Positions 1 through 6,904 of a stretch of DNA of 9,216 nucleotides are shown here, piece by piece. Each line of letters opens with the position of its first letter. Positions within the stretch are counted from its first letter, which is position 1. The stretch lies in NCBI GenBank assembly GCA_027620105.1, contig JAQCIA010000062.1, positions 1 to 9,216 on the forward strand. Reading direction: 5' to 3'. The stretch comes from Verrucomicrobiota bacterium (lineage in GTDB: Bacteria; Verrucomicrobiota; Kiritimatiellia; UBA8416; JAIOPI01). Both the position numbers and the translations under genes were made by a program. The notes beneath the pieces are model-generated. The model had not been told where the DNA came from. It was given only the letters and a program-made list of their open reading frames with translations, and did no database searches.

Positions 1-2307
1 GGACTGCACCGCGAGCAGGTCCTCAAGCCGAGGCGGGGCGTAGAGGTCCACTTGGCGGCCGAGCGCGGCAAGATCGGAGTCGCTCAGCAGGTCCAGAGAG
101 CTCTCCTCAGGCGTGGTGTTCACGGCAAAGGGGAGTTCGCCCACGCCATCGGAACGGACACCGGCGGCGGTGGCCAGCGGCGCCGGAAGTTGCACGCGGT
201 AGAGGCCGGGGTGGCGCGTTTCCGGGAAGCGCAGGGTGAACTGGCGGCCCTGCGACGTCAGCGAGACGGGGCGGTTGGTCCCTGTCGGCGTGGCCACCGT
301 CACCGGCGTATTGGGGTCAGGCGGCGTGTCCATGGCGACTTCGAGGGTCCACTCGATTCCCGGTTCGACGTTGGCGTTCACCACCATGGGCGCGGCAAGG
401 AAGTACACCATCTCGTGGATGAGGGGCACGAAGCACTTCAGGGATGGCAGCGTGCTTTCGCGGCGGTCGAAGGCCGTGGCGGTGGTCAGCACATGCCCGC
501 GTCCAAGCTGCCGGTCCACGAGCCAAGGCGCATCCGATTCGAACTGCGCGCCGACGCTGACGAGCGGCGTGGCGGCATCCGGCTTGAGCGTCCAGTACGC
601 GGAGAAGAAACCGAGGGCGATGTCGGATTGGTCGCGCTGGCCGATCAGGCGCAGCGCGGGGTGTGTCAGCGAGGCCGCTTTCAGGCGCAGCGGGTCGGGC
701 GGTGTGAGGCGTTCGCCCAGCGGCGCCGGCATGACTGGTTCGCCGGAGTCGGCCTGCCAAGCGTTGTAGAAGGCGGGCAATGCGCGCTGGCCGGGGGTCA
801 CGAGCAGGCCGCCGCCCTTCTTCACGAAGGCGCTCAGGCGGTCGGCCTCATCGGTGGGCAGGCGCGGCACATCGGCCAGGATGATCACGCGGAAGATCGA
901 GAGGTCAGGAATCTTTTGCAGGCCGGACGCCTCCACGATTGTCGGGTCCACGAGGAAGCGCAGGGCGCTGTCGGCCTCAGACGGGTTCTGGCGGCTGTCC
1001 CGTCCGTCGGGAGTCAGCGCGGTGCGGACGAAGCTGGAGGCGCGGCGGAAGAAGAAGCGTTCGGAGGAAGCGCCTTCCACGAGCAGCACCGGCAGGCGAT
1101 CAATGACGTGCGCGACCTGAACGAGCGCGTTATCGGACGGGAGGTCATCGTCCGCGACCAGGTCGGCGCGCAGGACGTGGTAGCCGGGTTGCGCGAAGGT
1201 ATGCTCGAAGCGGAAGATCTCGGTGGCCTGCGGTAGCAGTTCCTTCATGATGGGGATGCGCTCCACGCGGTTGCTGCCCACGAACAGCTCGATGGCGGAC
1301 GGCTGCATTGGCGCGCTGCCGGCATTGAAGATGCTGACGTCGATCTTCACCGGGCGATCGGTGCCGATGACGCGGCGGGAGAGCTGTAGAGAGGTGACCG
1401 CGGCATTGCGGAAGGCCGCGGGCGGCGAAAGCCGACGGATGACCAGGCGCGGCGGTGTGGGCAGGCTCGCGAACCCGGAGGCCACGAATTTCCAGCGCGC
1501 GTCGGCCCGGGTATCCCAGCCGGCGGCCTGGCCGTCGGTGAAGATCACGATCATCTTGGCTGCGTTGGGGCCATCCGCCAGTAGGGTCGACGCCAGGTTC
1601 ACGGCCTCCGGCGCGGACATGCGGCCGCCGACGATGCGACAGGCGGGCCCGTCGAGGGCGCCGAGCAGTTCGCCGCGGTCCGATGTGGGGCGGAGGATGA
1701 GCGCTTCCGGCACCGCGCCGCCGAGCACGATGGCGAAGGCGTCGCCGGGGCGCGCAGCCCGGATCAGGGTGCGCGCCTCCGCCACGGCCTGTTGAAACGC
1801 GGTGCGGTCGGCGGTCTGGAGGCTCATGGACATGGAGGCGTCGAGCACGATCACCACGTCGCGCCCGCCGCCGGCGGTGAGCCAATGCCGGGCCTGGATC
1901 CAGCGCTCCAGCACGGCGAAGGCGATCCCGAGTGTGGCGAGGATGGCGGCGGCACGCAGCAGCCGACGGCGCAGGGATTGGTTGCTCCACAGGACGGTGG
2001 CCATGCCGGTGAGCGCGACGGCGATCAGGATGGCCGGCACGATGACGGCCCACGGAATGGCGGAGGCACTGGGCAGGAACGGTCGCGCCATGGCCAGGGC
2101 GATCAGTGCCAGAGAGAGGCAGCGCAGGCAGAGCAGGATCATCTCCTCCATCTGCAGGCGCCGTCTGCGCGTGATCAGGGCCGCGCGCAAAAACTGCATC
2201 GCCCCCCAGTTGATCACCCGCGGTTTATTGCGGTTCAATAGGTGGATGATGATAGGGATGGCGATCGCCACCAGCCCCAGCAACATGGACCACTTAAGAA
2301 ACGTCAT
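1..2307 (-). CDS. BatA-like VWA membrane protein with amidotransferase-like domain (3' end beyond window)
   Basis: This frame is open for 769 codons from ATG 2307 to the left edge, without a stop; I read it line by line on the minus strand. The N-terminus (residues 1-80) is a BatA/aerotolerance-type domain: membrane segment about 5-24, then the typical HLLNRNKPRVINWGAMQFL stretch, then a second segment about 56-76. Two more hydrophobic segments lie at about 83-107 and 116-134. A von Willebrand A domain follows, with MIDAS residues DASMS at 156-160 and FTDGQ near 256-260; the usual conserved Thr of the middle MIDAS loop is not evident (GGRMSAPEA). Residues 318-395 look like an Ig/CARDB-type beta domain. 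Residues 405-640 resemble the class I glutamine-amidotransferase-like fold often found in such proteins (LPVLLVEG, VIILADVPRL, KKGGGLLVTPG, LGRGHVLTTATAFD), without a clear catalytic Cys. The start lies 16 bp after the DUF58 stop, with GGAG 12 nt upstream of the ATG, so the genes are probably co-transcribed. Its exact function is unknown; a membrane-anchored partner of the MoxR system is inferred. Confidence 0.88.
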   Translation of the reverse strand, partial: MTFLKWSMLLGLVAIAIPIIIHLLNRNKPRVINWGAMQFLRAALITRRRRLQMEEMILLCLRCLSLALIALAMARPFLPSASAIPWAVIVPAILIAVALTGMATVLWSNQSLRRRLLRAAAILATLGIAFAVLERWIQARHWLTAGGGRDVVIVLDASMSMSLQTADRTAFQQAVAEARTLIRAARPGDAFAIVLGGAVPEALILRPTSDRGELLGALDGPACRIVGGRMSAPEAVNLASTLLADGPNAAKMIVIFTDGQAAGWDTRADARWKFVASGFASLPTPPRLVIRRLSPPAAFRNAAVTSLQLSRRVIGTDRPVKIDVSIFNAGSAPMQPSAIELFVGSNRVERIPIMKELLPQATEIFRFEHTFAQPGYHVLRADLVADDDLPSDNALVQVAHVIDRLPVLLVEGASSERFFFRRASSFVRTALTPDGRDSRQNPSEADSALRFLVDPTIVEASGLQKIPDLSIFRVIILADVPRLPTDEADRLSAFVKKGGGLLVTPGQRALPAFYNAWQADSGEPVMPAPLGERLTPPDPLRLKAASLTHPALRLIGQRDQSDIALGFFSAYWTLKPDAATPLVSVGAQFESDAPWLVDRQLGRGHVLTTATAFDRRESTLPSLKCFVPLIHEMVYFLAAPMVVNANVEPGIEWTLEVAMDTPPDPNTPVTVATPTGTNRPVSLTSQGRQFTLRFPETRHPGLYRVQLPAPLATAAGVRSDGVGELPFAVNTTPEESSLDLLSDSDLAALGRQVDLYAPPRLEDLLAVQS

Positions 2308-2323
2308 GGCGTGTACCGGCTCC

Positions 2324-3283
2324 TCACTTGATCAGACTCCGGCGGTAGGCCAGATGCCCGGCCAGCGCCACATCGAACTCCTGCCGGGTTGAAAAGGGCA
2401 CGTAGTCCGCGCGCATTTCGCCGCAGCCTTTGGAAATGGTATCGGTGAAATCGCGGACGGCCTGCAGATACGCGGCCCGCAGCGCGACCGGGTCCGCCTC
2501 CATGTGCGCGCCCTCGTGCTCGAGATCGCGGAACTGGCTCCAGCGGTCAAACGGGAAGGTGACTTCCTCCTCGGCCATGACGTGCATGACGATCACGTCG
2601 TGTTTGCGATGGCGGAAGTGGTGCAGAGCGCGGACGATGGCCTCGGCGTTGTCGAAGAGGTCGGAGATGATGATGACGAGGCCGCGGCGCGGGATGCGTT
2701 CGGCGATGTCGTCGAAGACGGGGGCGAGCGCGCTTTCCGCGCCGGGGGCGGTGCCGTGCAGTTCGCGGAGGATGAGGCGCAGGTGGTCGGGGCGGCTGCG
2801 GCAGGGAATGTAGCGGCGGATGCCCTTGTCGAAGGTGACCAGGCCGACGGCGTCCTGCTGGTTGAGGAGCAGTCGCGCCATGGAAGCGGCCAGGAAGCGG
2901 GCGTAGGCGAACTTCGTGAGCGGCGCGCCGCGGTGCTGGCTGGCGCGCTCGCCGCCGTAAGCCATTGAACCTGACGCGTCCAGGAGGATCGTGGCCCGGA
3001 GGTTGGTTTCCTCGATGTAGCGCTTGATATAGTAGCGGTCCGAGCGGCCGAGCACGCGCCAGTCGAGGTCGCGCAGGTCGTCCCCCGGCGTGTACTCGCG
3101 GTGCTCGGCGAACTCGACGGAAAAGCCGTGATAGGGGCTGCGGTGGCGGCCGGAGATGAACCCGGCCACCTGCCCGCGCGCCAGGACCTCGATCCGGTTG
3201 ATCTTGGCCATGGCCTCCGGGTCGAGCAGCTCCAGGTACGCCGGCATGCCGGGCGATGTGGGGGCGGTGGTGTTAGGAGACAT
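2324..3283 (-). CDS. DUF58 domain protein (VWA-like, MoxR partner)
   Basis: The product is 319 aa, a usual length for DUF58 proteins encoded beside moxR. The DUF58 signature is clear: GRHRSPYHGFSVEF (45-58), EHREYTPGDDLRDLDW (60-75) and KRYIEETNLRATILLDASGSM (87-107). The C-terminal half is VWA-like, with MIDAS-type DASGS at 102-106 and a second acidic strand IIISDLFD at 204-211. There is no membrane segment or signal peptide, so it is probably cytosolic or peripheral. ATG 3283 gives a full-length N-terminus, but its Shine-Dalgarno is weak (only a purine-rich ACGGA about 10 nt upstream); a start at residue 13 (MPAYLELLDPEA) is possible. Family knowledge: DUF58 proteins sit with MoxR ATPases and VWA membrane proteins and are thought to work in assembly or activation of protein complexes. 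Biochemical function is not established. Confidence 0.93.
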   Translation of the reverse strand: MSPNTTAPTSPGMPAYLELLDPEAMAKINRIEVLARGQVAGFISGRHRSPYHGFSVEFAEHREYTPGDDLRDLDWRVLGRSDRYYIKRYIEETNLRATILLDASGSMAYGGERASQHRGAPLTKFAYARFLAASMARLLLNQQDAVGLVTFDKGIRRYIPCRSRPDHLRLILRELHGTAPGAESALAPVFDDIAERIPRRGLVIIISDLFDNAEAIVRALHHFRHRKHDVIVMHVMAEEEVTFPFDRWSQFRDLEHEGAHMEADPVALRAAYLQAVRDFTDTISKGCGEMRADYVPFSTRQEFDVALAGHLAYRRSLIK

Positions 3284-3302
3284 GGTTCGGAGTCCGTCTT
3301 CC

Positions 3303-3318
3303 GTATTCAGTTATCAGT
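3303..3318 (-). repeat. Heptad repeat, two units, inverted copy
   Basis: On the minus strand two adjacent 7-mers read ACTGATA (3318-3312) and ACTGAAT (3311-3305), followed by AC. They mirror the longer array at 3402-3431: the 9-mer ACTGAATAC at 3409-3417 has its exact reverse complement at 3303-3311. The unit resembles short tandem heptanucleotide repeats known from intergenic regions of some bacteria. Confidence 0.55.
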
Positions 3319-3401
3319 CATTCCGTTAGCCGCGTCATGTCTGCGGTCCATTCGAAGGGACGGACTCCTTCCCGCCTGGAAGCCCCTGGCCATCCCGCCC
3401 A

Positions 3402-3431
3402 ACTGAACACTGAATACTGTTCACTGTTCAC
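3402..3431 (+). repeat. Tandem heptad array ACTGAAC/ACTGAAT/ACTGTTC/ACTGTTC
   Basis: Four consecutive 7-bp units start with ACTG: ACTGAAC (3402-3408), ACTGAAT (3409-3415), ACTGTTC (3416-3422), ACTGTTC (3423-3429), followed by AC. The array ends seven bases before the moxR stop codon, inside the 154-bp gap between moxR and the DUF58 gene. It is much more AT-rich than its surroundings, which suggests a dispersed intergenic repeat rather than operon-specific control. Confidence 0.65.
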
Positions 3432-3437
3432 AGCCCT

Positions 3438-4481
<1,044 letters not shown>

Positions 4482-4489
4482 GCCTTCAT

Positions 4490-4495
4490 CCTCCT
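4490..4495 (-). promoter_or_regulatory. Shine-Dalgarno of moxR
   Basis: AGGAGG on the minus strand, 8 nt before ATG 4481. It is the strongest ribosome binding site in the window and supports this start. Confidence 0.8.
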
Positions 4496-4523
4496 GTCGT
4501 TGGTTAAATCCATCGCTATATGC

Positions 4524-4538
4524 GCAGAAGGCGTGCCA
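4524..4538 (-). promoter_or_regulatory. Candidate sigma54 (-24/-12) promoter of moxR operon
   Basis: The minus strand reads TGGCACGCCTTCTGC from 4538 to 4524. Against the sigma54 consensus TGGCACG-N4-TTGC the -24 half is perfect (7 of 7), the -12 half is CTGC instead of TTGC, and the GG-to-GC spacing is exactly right. Transcription would begin near 4512, leaving a leader of about 31 nt that contains the AGGAGG site. A sigma54-dependent activator is encoded close by, which makes the match more credible. I saw no competing good sigma70 promoter for moxR. A match of this quality can still occur by chance. Confidence 0.5.
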
Positions 4539-4555
4539 CGACGTGCGGGATTTTG

Positions 4556-4573
4556 AACTAGACGTAACTAGTT
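4556..4573. promoter_or_regulatory. Dyad AACTAG-N6-CTAGTT upstream of moxR promoter
   Basis: Perfect 6-bp arms (4556-4561 and 4568-4573) separated by 6 bp, in an AT-rich patch of an otherwise GC-rich region. It lies at about -44 to -61 relative to the predicted sigma54 start site. It could bind a dimeric regulator or a DNA-bending protein; no specific protein can be named. Confidence 0.3.
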
Positions 4574-4622
4574 TGACTGACGATGGTTACAACTTCCTTC
4601 CAGCGCGGGTGGCAGATCTGGG

Positions 4623-4662
4623 TGCGTACGGCGGTATGCAATTATTGCCCCCTTGTGCATAC
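4623..4662. promoter_or_regulatory. Phased TGCRTAC half-sites, candidate enhancer
   Basis: Three copies of the 7-mer TGCRTAC occur: TGCGTAC at 4623-4629, GTATGCA (inverted) at 4634-4640, and TGCATAC at 4656-4662. Their centres (4626, 4637, 4659) are 11 and 22 bp apart, one and two helical turns, so all face the same side of the DNA. The last two form a perfect 7-bp inverted repeat with a 15-bp spacer. They lie about 110-150 bp upstream of the predicted sigma54 start, the usual place for an enhancer-binding protein. The link to the FHA activator is inferred. Confidence 0.42.
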
Positions 4663-4704
4663 GAGAGAATGCGCCAATCGGGATTTCGTGGGTCGGCGGC
4701 GGCC

Positions 4705-4713
4705 GCTGTCTGC
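4705..4713. repeat. Left target-site duplication of the IS (9 bp)
   Basis: GCTGTCTGC lies directly before the CAGGG left tip of the element and is repeated exactly at 6840-6848 after the right tip. Confidence 0.88.
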
Positions 4714-4735
4714 CAGGGATATTTCATCTGGCGGG
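4714..4735 (+). repeat. Left terminal inverted repeat of the IS
   Basis: These 22 bp begin CAGGGATATTTCATC and end TGGCGGG. Their reverse complement occurs at 6818-6839 with two mismatches (AT versus CC at positions 6-7). Confidence 0.88.
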
Positions 4736-4810
4736 CAAAGGATGAATGCCTGAACGGGTGATTGGGGAAATGACTGGACATGTTCGCCGCGCCCTGTTAC
4801 ACCGGCGAGC

Positions 4811-5605
4811 ATGAAACGACACGAGTCCGCCCGCGAGCCGGAGATCCTCAAGCGTGTGACGGTGCGGCTGCTTGACGAGCAGGAGCGGCTGCGGTTCGAC
4901 ACCTTGCTTGAGCAGAAGCATTACCTGTGCAGCGCGCGCATGGTTGGCCGGACCTTGCGCTATGTGGCCGAACTCGATGGGGAATGGGTCGCCCTGGCCT
5001 GTTTCAGTGCGGCGGCGCTGCATCTGAAGGCCCGCGAGCAGTGGATCGGATGGACGCCGCGGCAACGCGCGCGGCGGCTTGGATTTGTGGTCAATAACAG
5101 CCGCTACCTCGTGCTGCCGGAACGTGAGCGGCTGCCGAACTTGGCCTCGCGAGCGCTGGGGCTATGCCTGCGACGGCTGTCGCGCGACTGGCAGACGCGC
5201 TGGGAACACCCGGTGCTGGCCGTCGAGAGCTTTGTTGACGAGACGCGCTTCCGGGGCGTGTGTTACCGCGCGTGCGGCTTTGAGGCGGTCGGGCCTACGG
5301 CTGGCTTCAAACGGGCAAGTCGTGACTTCTACCACGAACACGGAGAACCGAAGCAGTTGTACCTCAAGGAACTGCAACCCGCCGCTCGCGCCTTGTTACG
5401 TCGCGGTCGGTGGCCGGAAGCACTGGTCGCGCACGAGGAACGGATCGCCGGGCCATGTCCCTGGCGTGCTCCTGATCTGGAAGCGTTGCTTGATCGGTTT
5501 CGCCTGTTGCGCGACGGTCGCAGCGGCCATGGGCTGCGCCACCGCCAACCGTTTGTATTGGCCTGTCGCGGTGTTGATGGGCGCAGGCGGATACCAGGCG
5601 ATTGA
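4811..5605 (+). CDS. First fragment: DruA/DUF4338 domain (264 aa in frame)
   Basis: This fragment holds the complete DUF4338 domain, named after the DruA protein of the Druantia anti-phage system. Recognisable parts are FDTLLEQKHYL (residues 29-39), VGRTLRYVAELDGEWVALACFSAAAL (45-70), IGWTPRQRARRLGFVVNNSRYLVLP (78-102), NLASRALGLCLRRLSRDW (109-126), VESFVDETRFRGVCYRACGFEAVGPT (137-162) and a KQLYLKEL end (181-188). Family meaning continues to about residue 250 (RHRQPFVLA); the last 14 or so residues are out of frame. The start ATG 4811 has only a weak GGCGAG upstream. Domain function is unknown; in fusions it accompanies ISAs1 transposases, so here it is IS-encoded rather than a defence gene. 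Confidence 0.6.
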   Translation: MKRHESAREPEILKRVTVRLLDEQERLRFDTLLEQKHYLCSARMVGRTLRYVAELDGEWVALACFSAAALHLKAREQWIGWTPRQRARRLGFVVNNSRYLVLPERERLPNLASRALGLCLRRLSRDWQTRWEHPVLAVESFVDETRFRGVCYRACGFEAVGPTAGFKRASRDFYHEHGEPKQLYLKELQPAARALLRRGRWPEALVAHEERIAGPCPWRAPDLEALLDRFRLLRDGRSGHGLRHRQPFVLACRGVDGRRRIPGD

Positions 5606-6131
5606 GGACACGTGTCGAAAGTTTACCTCGCGTCAGTTGCGCGCACTGGGTTGCCAGCGCAACCGCGATGACGTCTATGCGCCACCGAGCGACTCGACGC
5701 TGTTTCGCGTGCTGAGCAAAGTCGATACGCATCAGTTCGATCGTATCATCGGTGATTGGCTGCTGGAACAGGAACTGTCCGTGGTCGCGCGGTTGGCCGT
5801 CGACGGCAAGGCGTTGCGCGGCAGCGCACGGACCGACGGCAAACCGCTTCAACTGCTTTCGGCCGTGACGCATCGGTTGCGGCTGACATTGGCGCAGGTT
5901 CCGATCGAGGATAAGAGCAACGAGATCCCCGCCTTTCCAAGACTGTTACGCGATTTACCGAAGGCTGACTACGCCTTGATCACAGCCGATGCCATGCATT
6001 GCCAGCAGGAAAGCGCACGGGTGACAACTCAGGAACGGGGTTGGGATTACCTGTTCGGACTCAAAGGCAACCAGGGTGGCGTGCTCGATCGCGCCGAACG
6101 CCTGCTGCAAAAGCAGGCTTTCCCCCCCTGA
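5529..6131 (+). CDS. Second fragment: ISAs1 transposase core, ends at TGA after C7 run
   Basis: This is the in-frame middle of the transposase. Real family similarity begins at about 5565 (VAVLMGAGGYQAIEDT). It holds two of the three catalytic acids (VDGK and ADAMHCQ) and the FGLKGNQ motif, then stops with QAFPP at the TGA 6129-6131. The frame is open upstream to 5079, but that part is antisense to nothing and only overlaps the DruA frame. An independent start is not evident; ATG 5529 is simply the nearest. It is unlikely to be translated alone. Confidence 0.45.
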   Translation: MGCATANRLYWPVAVLMGAGGYQAIEDTCRKFTSRQLRALGCQRNRDDVYAPPSDSTLFRVLSKVDTHQFDRIIGDWLLEQELSVVARLAVDGKALRGSARTDGKPLQLLSAVTHRLRLTLAQVPIEDKSNEIPAFPRLLRDLPKADYALITADAMHCQQESARVTTQERGWDYLFGLKGNQGGVLDRAERLLQKQAFPP

Positions 6132-6600
6132 TGAGGCGGTGTCCTGGGAGAAGGATCATTGGCGGCTCGAGCGCCGCCGCCTGGCGCGCGTGGCGGTGAC
6201 CCCGGAGGAAATCGGGCTCTGCGGTTGCTGGCAAGTGATCGCGGTCCGGCGTGAGCGCGAGGAACTCGATCCCCGCGCCGAAGGACCCAGCGACGAGATC
6301 GGCTATTACGCCACGAGCATCGCACCGCGGGAAATGACCGATGCCGAACTGCTCGACGTGATCCGGGGTCACTGGTCGGCGATCGAAAACGGCGTGCATC
6401 ATCGGCGCGATGTCAGCTTCGGCGAGGATGCGTGTCGTGTCGCACAACGTTCGGCGGCGCACGCCTTGGCGACGCTACGCAATCTCGCGATCGGCCTGTA
6501 TGAGATCGAGTGTTCGCGCGACCGCATGGATGCCAATGGCTGTAAATCCTGGTGTCGCCGCATGACCGTGGCGGCGGCGCTCAAACTGTTGCGCACATAA
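6076..6600 (+). CDS. Third fragment: ISAs1 transposase C-terminus
   Basis: The frame is open from GTG 6076 and family-like from about 6127 (PDEAVSWEKDHWRLERRR). It contains YYATS, HWSAIENGVHHRRDVSFGED with the catalytic Glu, and the closing ALATLRNLAIGLY motif. It would only be active as the end of the full transposase. The join to the preceding frame lies within 6120-6130. Confidence 0.5.
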   Translation: MACSIAPNACCKSRLSPPDEAVSWEKDHWRLERRRLARVAVTPEEIGLCGCWQVIAVRREREELDPRAEGPSDEIGYYATSIAPREMTDAELLDVIRGHWSAIENGVHHRRDVSFGEDACRVAQRSAAHALATLRNLAIGLYEIECSRDRMDANGCKSWCRRMTVAAALKLLRT

Positions 6601-6839
6601 TCATGCCGCGCGCCTCACATCCGGCACGGACCACCGTATGTTCCAAATGGGTCGGCCTGCACTGCCGCATCACCCGGGCGCTACCCACTCCAAGCTTTGC
6701 ACGGATAGCTCGTGACCACGGCGGGGGGCTTCGGCGCCGGCGTGCTTGACGATCCGGCGCGCCGTAATCCCCCGACCGAAAACCAGTTGCCGCCGCGGCA
6801 ACCCGCCCCAGTTTCGCCCCGCCAGATGAAATGGCCCTG
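6601..6839 (+). other. Non-coding right end of the IS
   Basis: No credible gene is seen between the transposase stop and the right tip. The stretch contains a short perfect hairpin at 6786-6802 (stem GTTGCCG/CGGCAAC, loop CCG) with no T-run after it on the plus strand, and then the right inverted repeat. Confidence 0.6.
6818..6839 (-). repeat. Right terminal inverted repeat of the IS
   Basis: On the minus strand these 22 bp begin CAGGGCCATTTCATC and end TGGCGGG, matching the left end at 20 of 22 positions. Confidence 0.88.
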
Positions 6840-6848
6840 GCTGTCTGC
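6840..6848. repeat. Right target-site duplication of the IS (9 bp)
   Basis: GCTGTCTGC, an exact copy of 4705-4713, follows the right tip CCCTG of the element. Confidence 0.88.
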
Positions 6849-6868
6849 GAGCTTCTGACGAAGCGGGG

Positions 6869-6897
6869 TTGACCGTGGCGGGAAGCGCCCTTAGCAT
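6869..6897 (+). promoter_or_regulatory. Candidate sigma70 promoter of the FHA-sigma54 activator gene
   Basis: TTGACC (6869-6874, 5 of 6 to TTGACA) and TAGCAT (6892-6897, 4 of 6 to TATAAT) are separated by the ideal 17 bp. Transcription would begin at about 6904, next to ATG 6905, giving a leaderless or nearly leaderless mRNA; no Shine-Dalgarno precedes that ATG. The -35 box lies only 20 bp right of the target-site duplication, so the insertion left it intact. Confidence 0.42.
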
Positions 6898-6904
6898 GCG
6901 CGGC

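Larger units (their letters stand above)
4811..6600 (+). pseudogene. Frameshifted DruA (DUF4338)-ISAs1 transposase fusion
   Basis: The gene spans three frames. Removing one base near 5564 and one C from the run at 6122-6128 gives one continuous 595-aa protein from ATG 4811 to TAA 6598-6600. Residues 1-185 are a DUF4338/DruA domain. The rest is an ISAs1 (H-repeat type) DDE transposase: GYQAIEDTC in the N-terminal associated domain, VDGKALRGS with the first Asp at 5802-5804, KSNEIPAF, ITADAMHCQ with the second Asp at 5988-5990, YLFGLKGNQ, and HWSAIENGVHHRRDVSFGED with the catalytic Glu at 6385-6387. As written the triad is split between frames, so full transposase would need frameshifting. Two separate lesions favour a decayed gene, though the second site (TTC CCC CCC TGA) is prone to +1 slippage. 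Assembly error at the homopolymer is also possible. Confidence 0.85.
4714..6839 (+). mobile_element. ISAs1-family insertion sequence with DruA-type transposase
   Basis: The element is 2126 bp long and has complete ends. Both tips begin CAGGG, as is typical of ISAs1-family elements, and the 22-bp terminal inverted repeats match at 20 of 22 positions. A perfect 9-bp direct repeat flanks it (4705-4713 and 6840-6848), within the duplication size I recall for this family. The only gene is the frameshifted DruA-ISAs1 transposase fusion at 4811-6600. About 97 bp precede the gene and 239 bp follow it. The identical duplication and nearly matching ends point to a fairly recent insertion. The element landed in the region between moxR and the divergent sigma54 activator gene. 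Confidence 0.92.

Noticed and set aside
52..1236. Long plus-strand frame of 394 codons
   Set aside because: It lies antisense to the BatA-like gene, whose frame has recognisable domains; the plus-strand product is rich in Arg, Gly and His without any domain.
1145..2053. Minus-strand frame of 302 codons, rich in Arg and His
   Set aside because: It is an out-of-frame reading of the BatA-like gene over its VWA region; no domain seen.
4811..5605. Druantia anti-phage defence gene druA
   Set aside because: The DUF4338 domain is continuous with an ISAs1 transposase inside IS ends, and no other Druantia genes are present.
6786..6802. Hairpin GTTGCCG-CCG-CGGCAAC as a terminator
   Set aside because: No T-run follows on the plus strand; on the minus strand only a short TTTT occurs after three bases. 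More likely incidental or an IS subterminal structure.
6838..6852. TGGCTGTCTGCGAGC at the IS-chromosome junction as a hybrid sigma54 promoter
   Set aside because: GG/GC spacing fits, but the remaining -24 bases and the -12 TTGC do not match; too weak.
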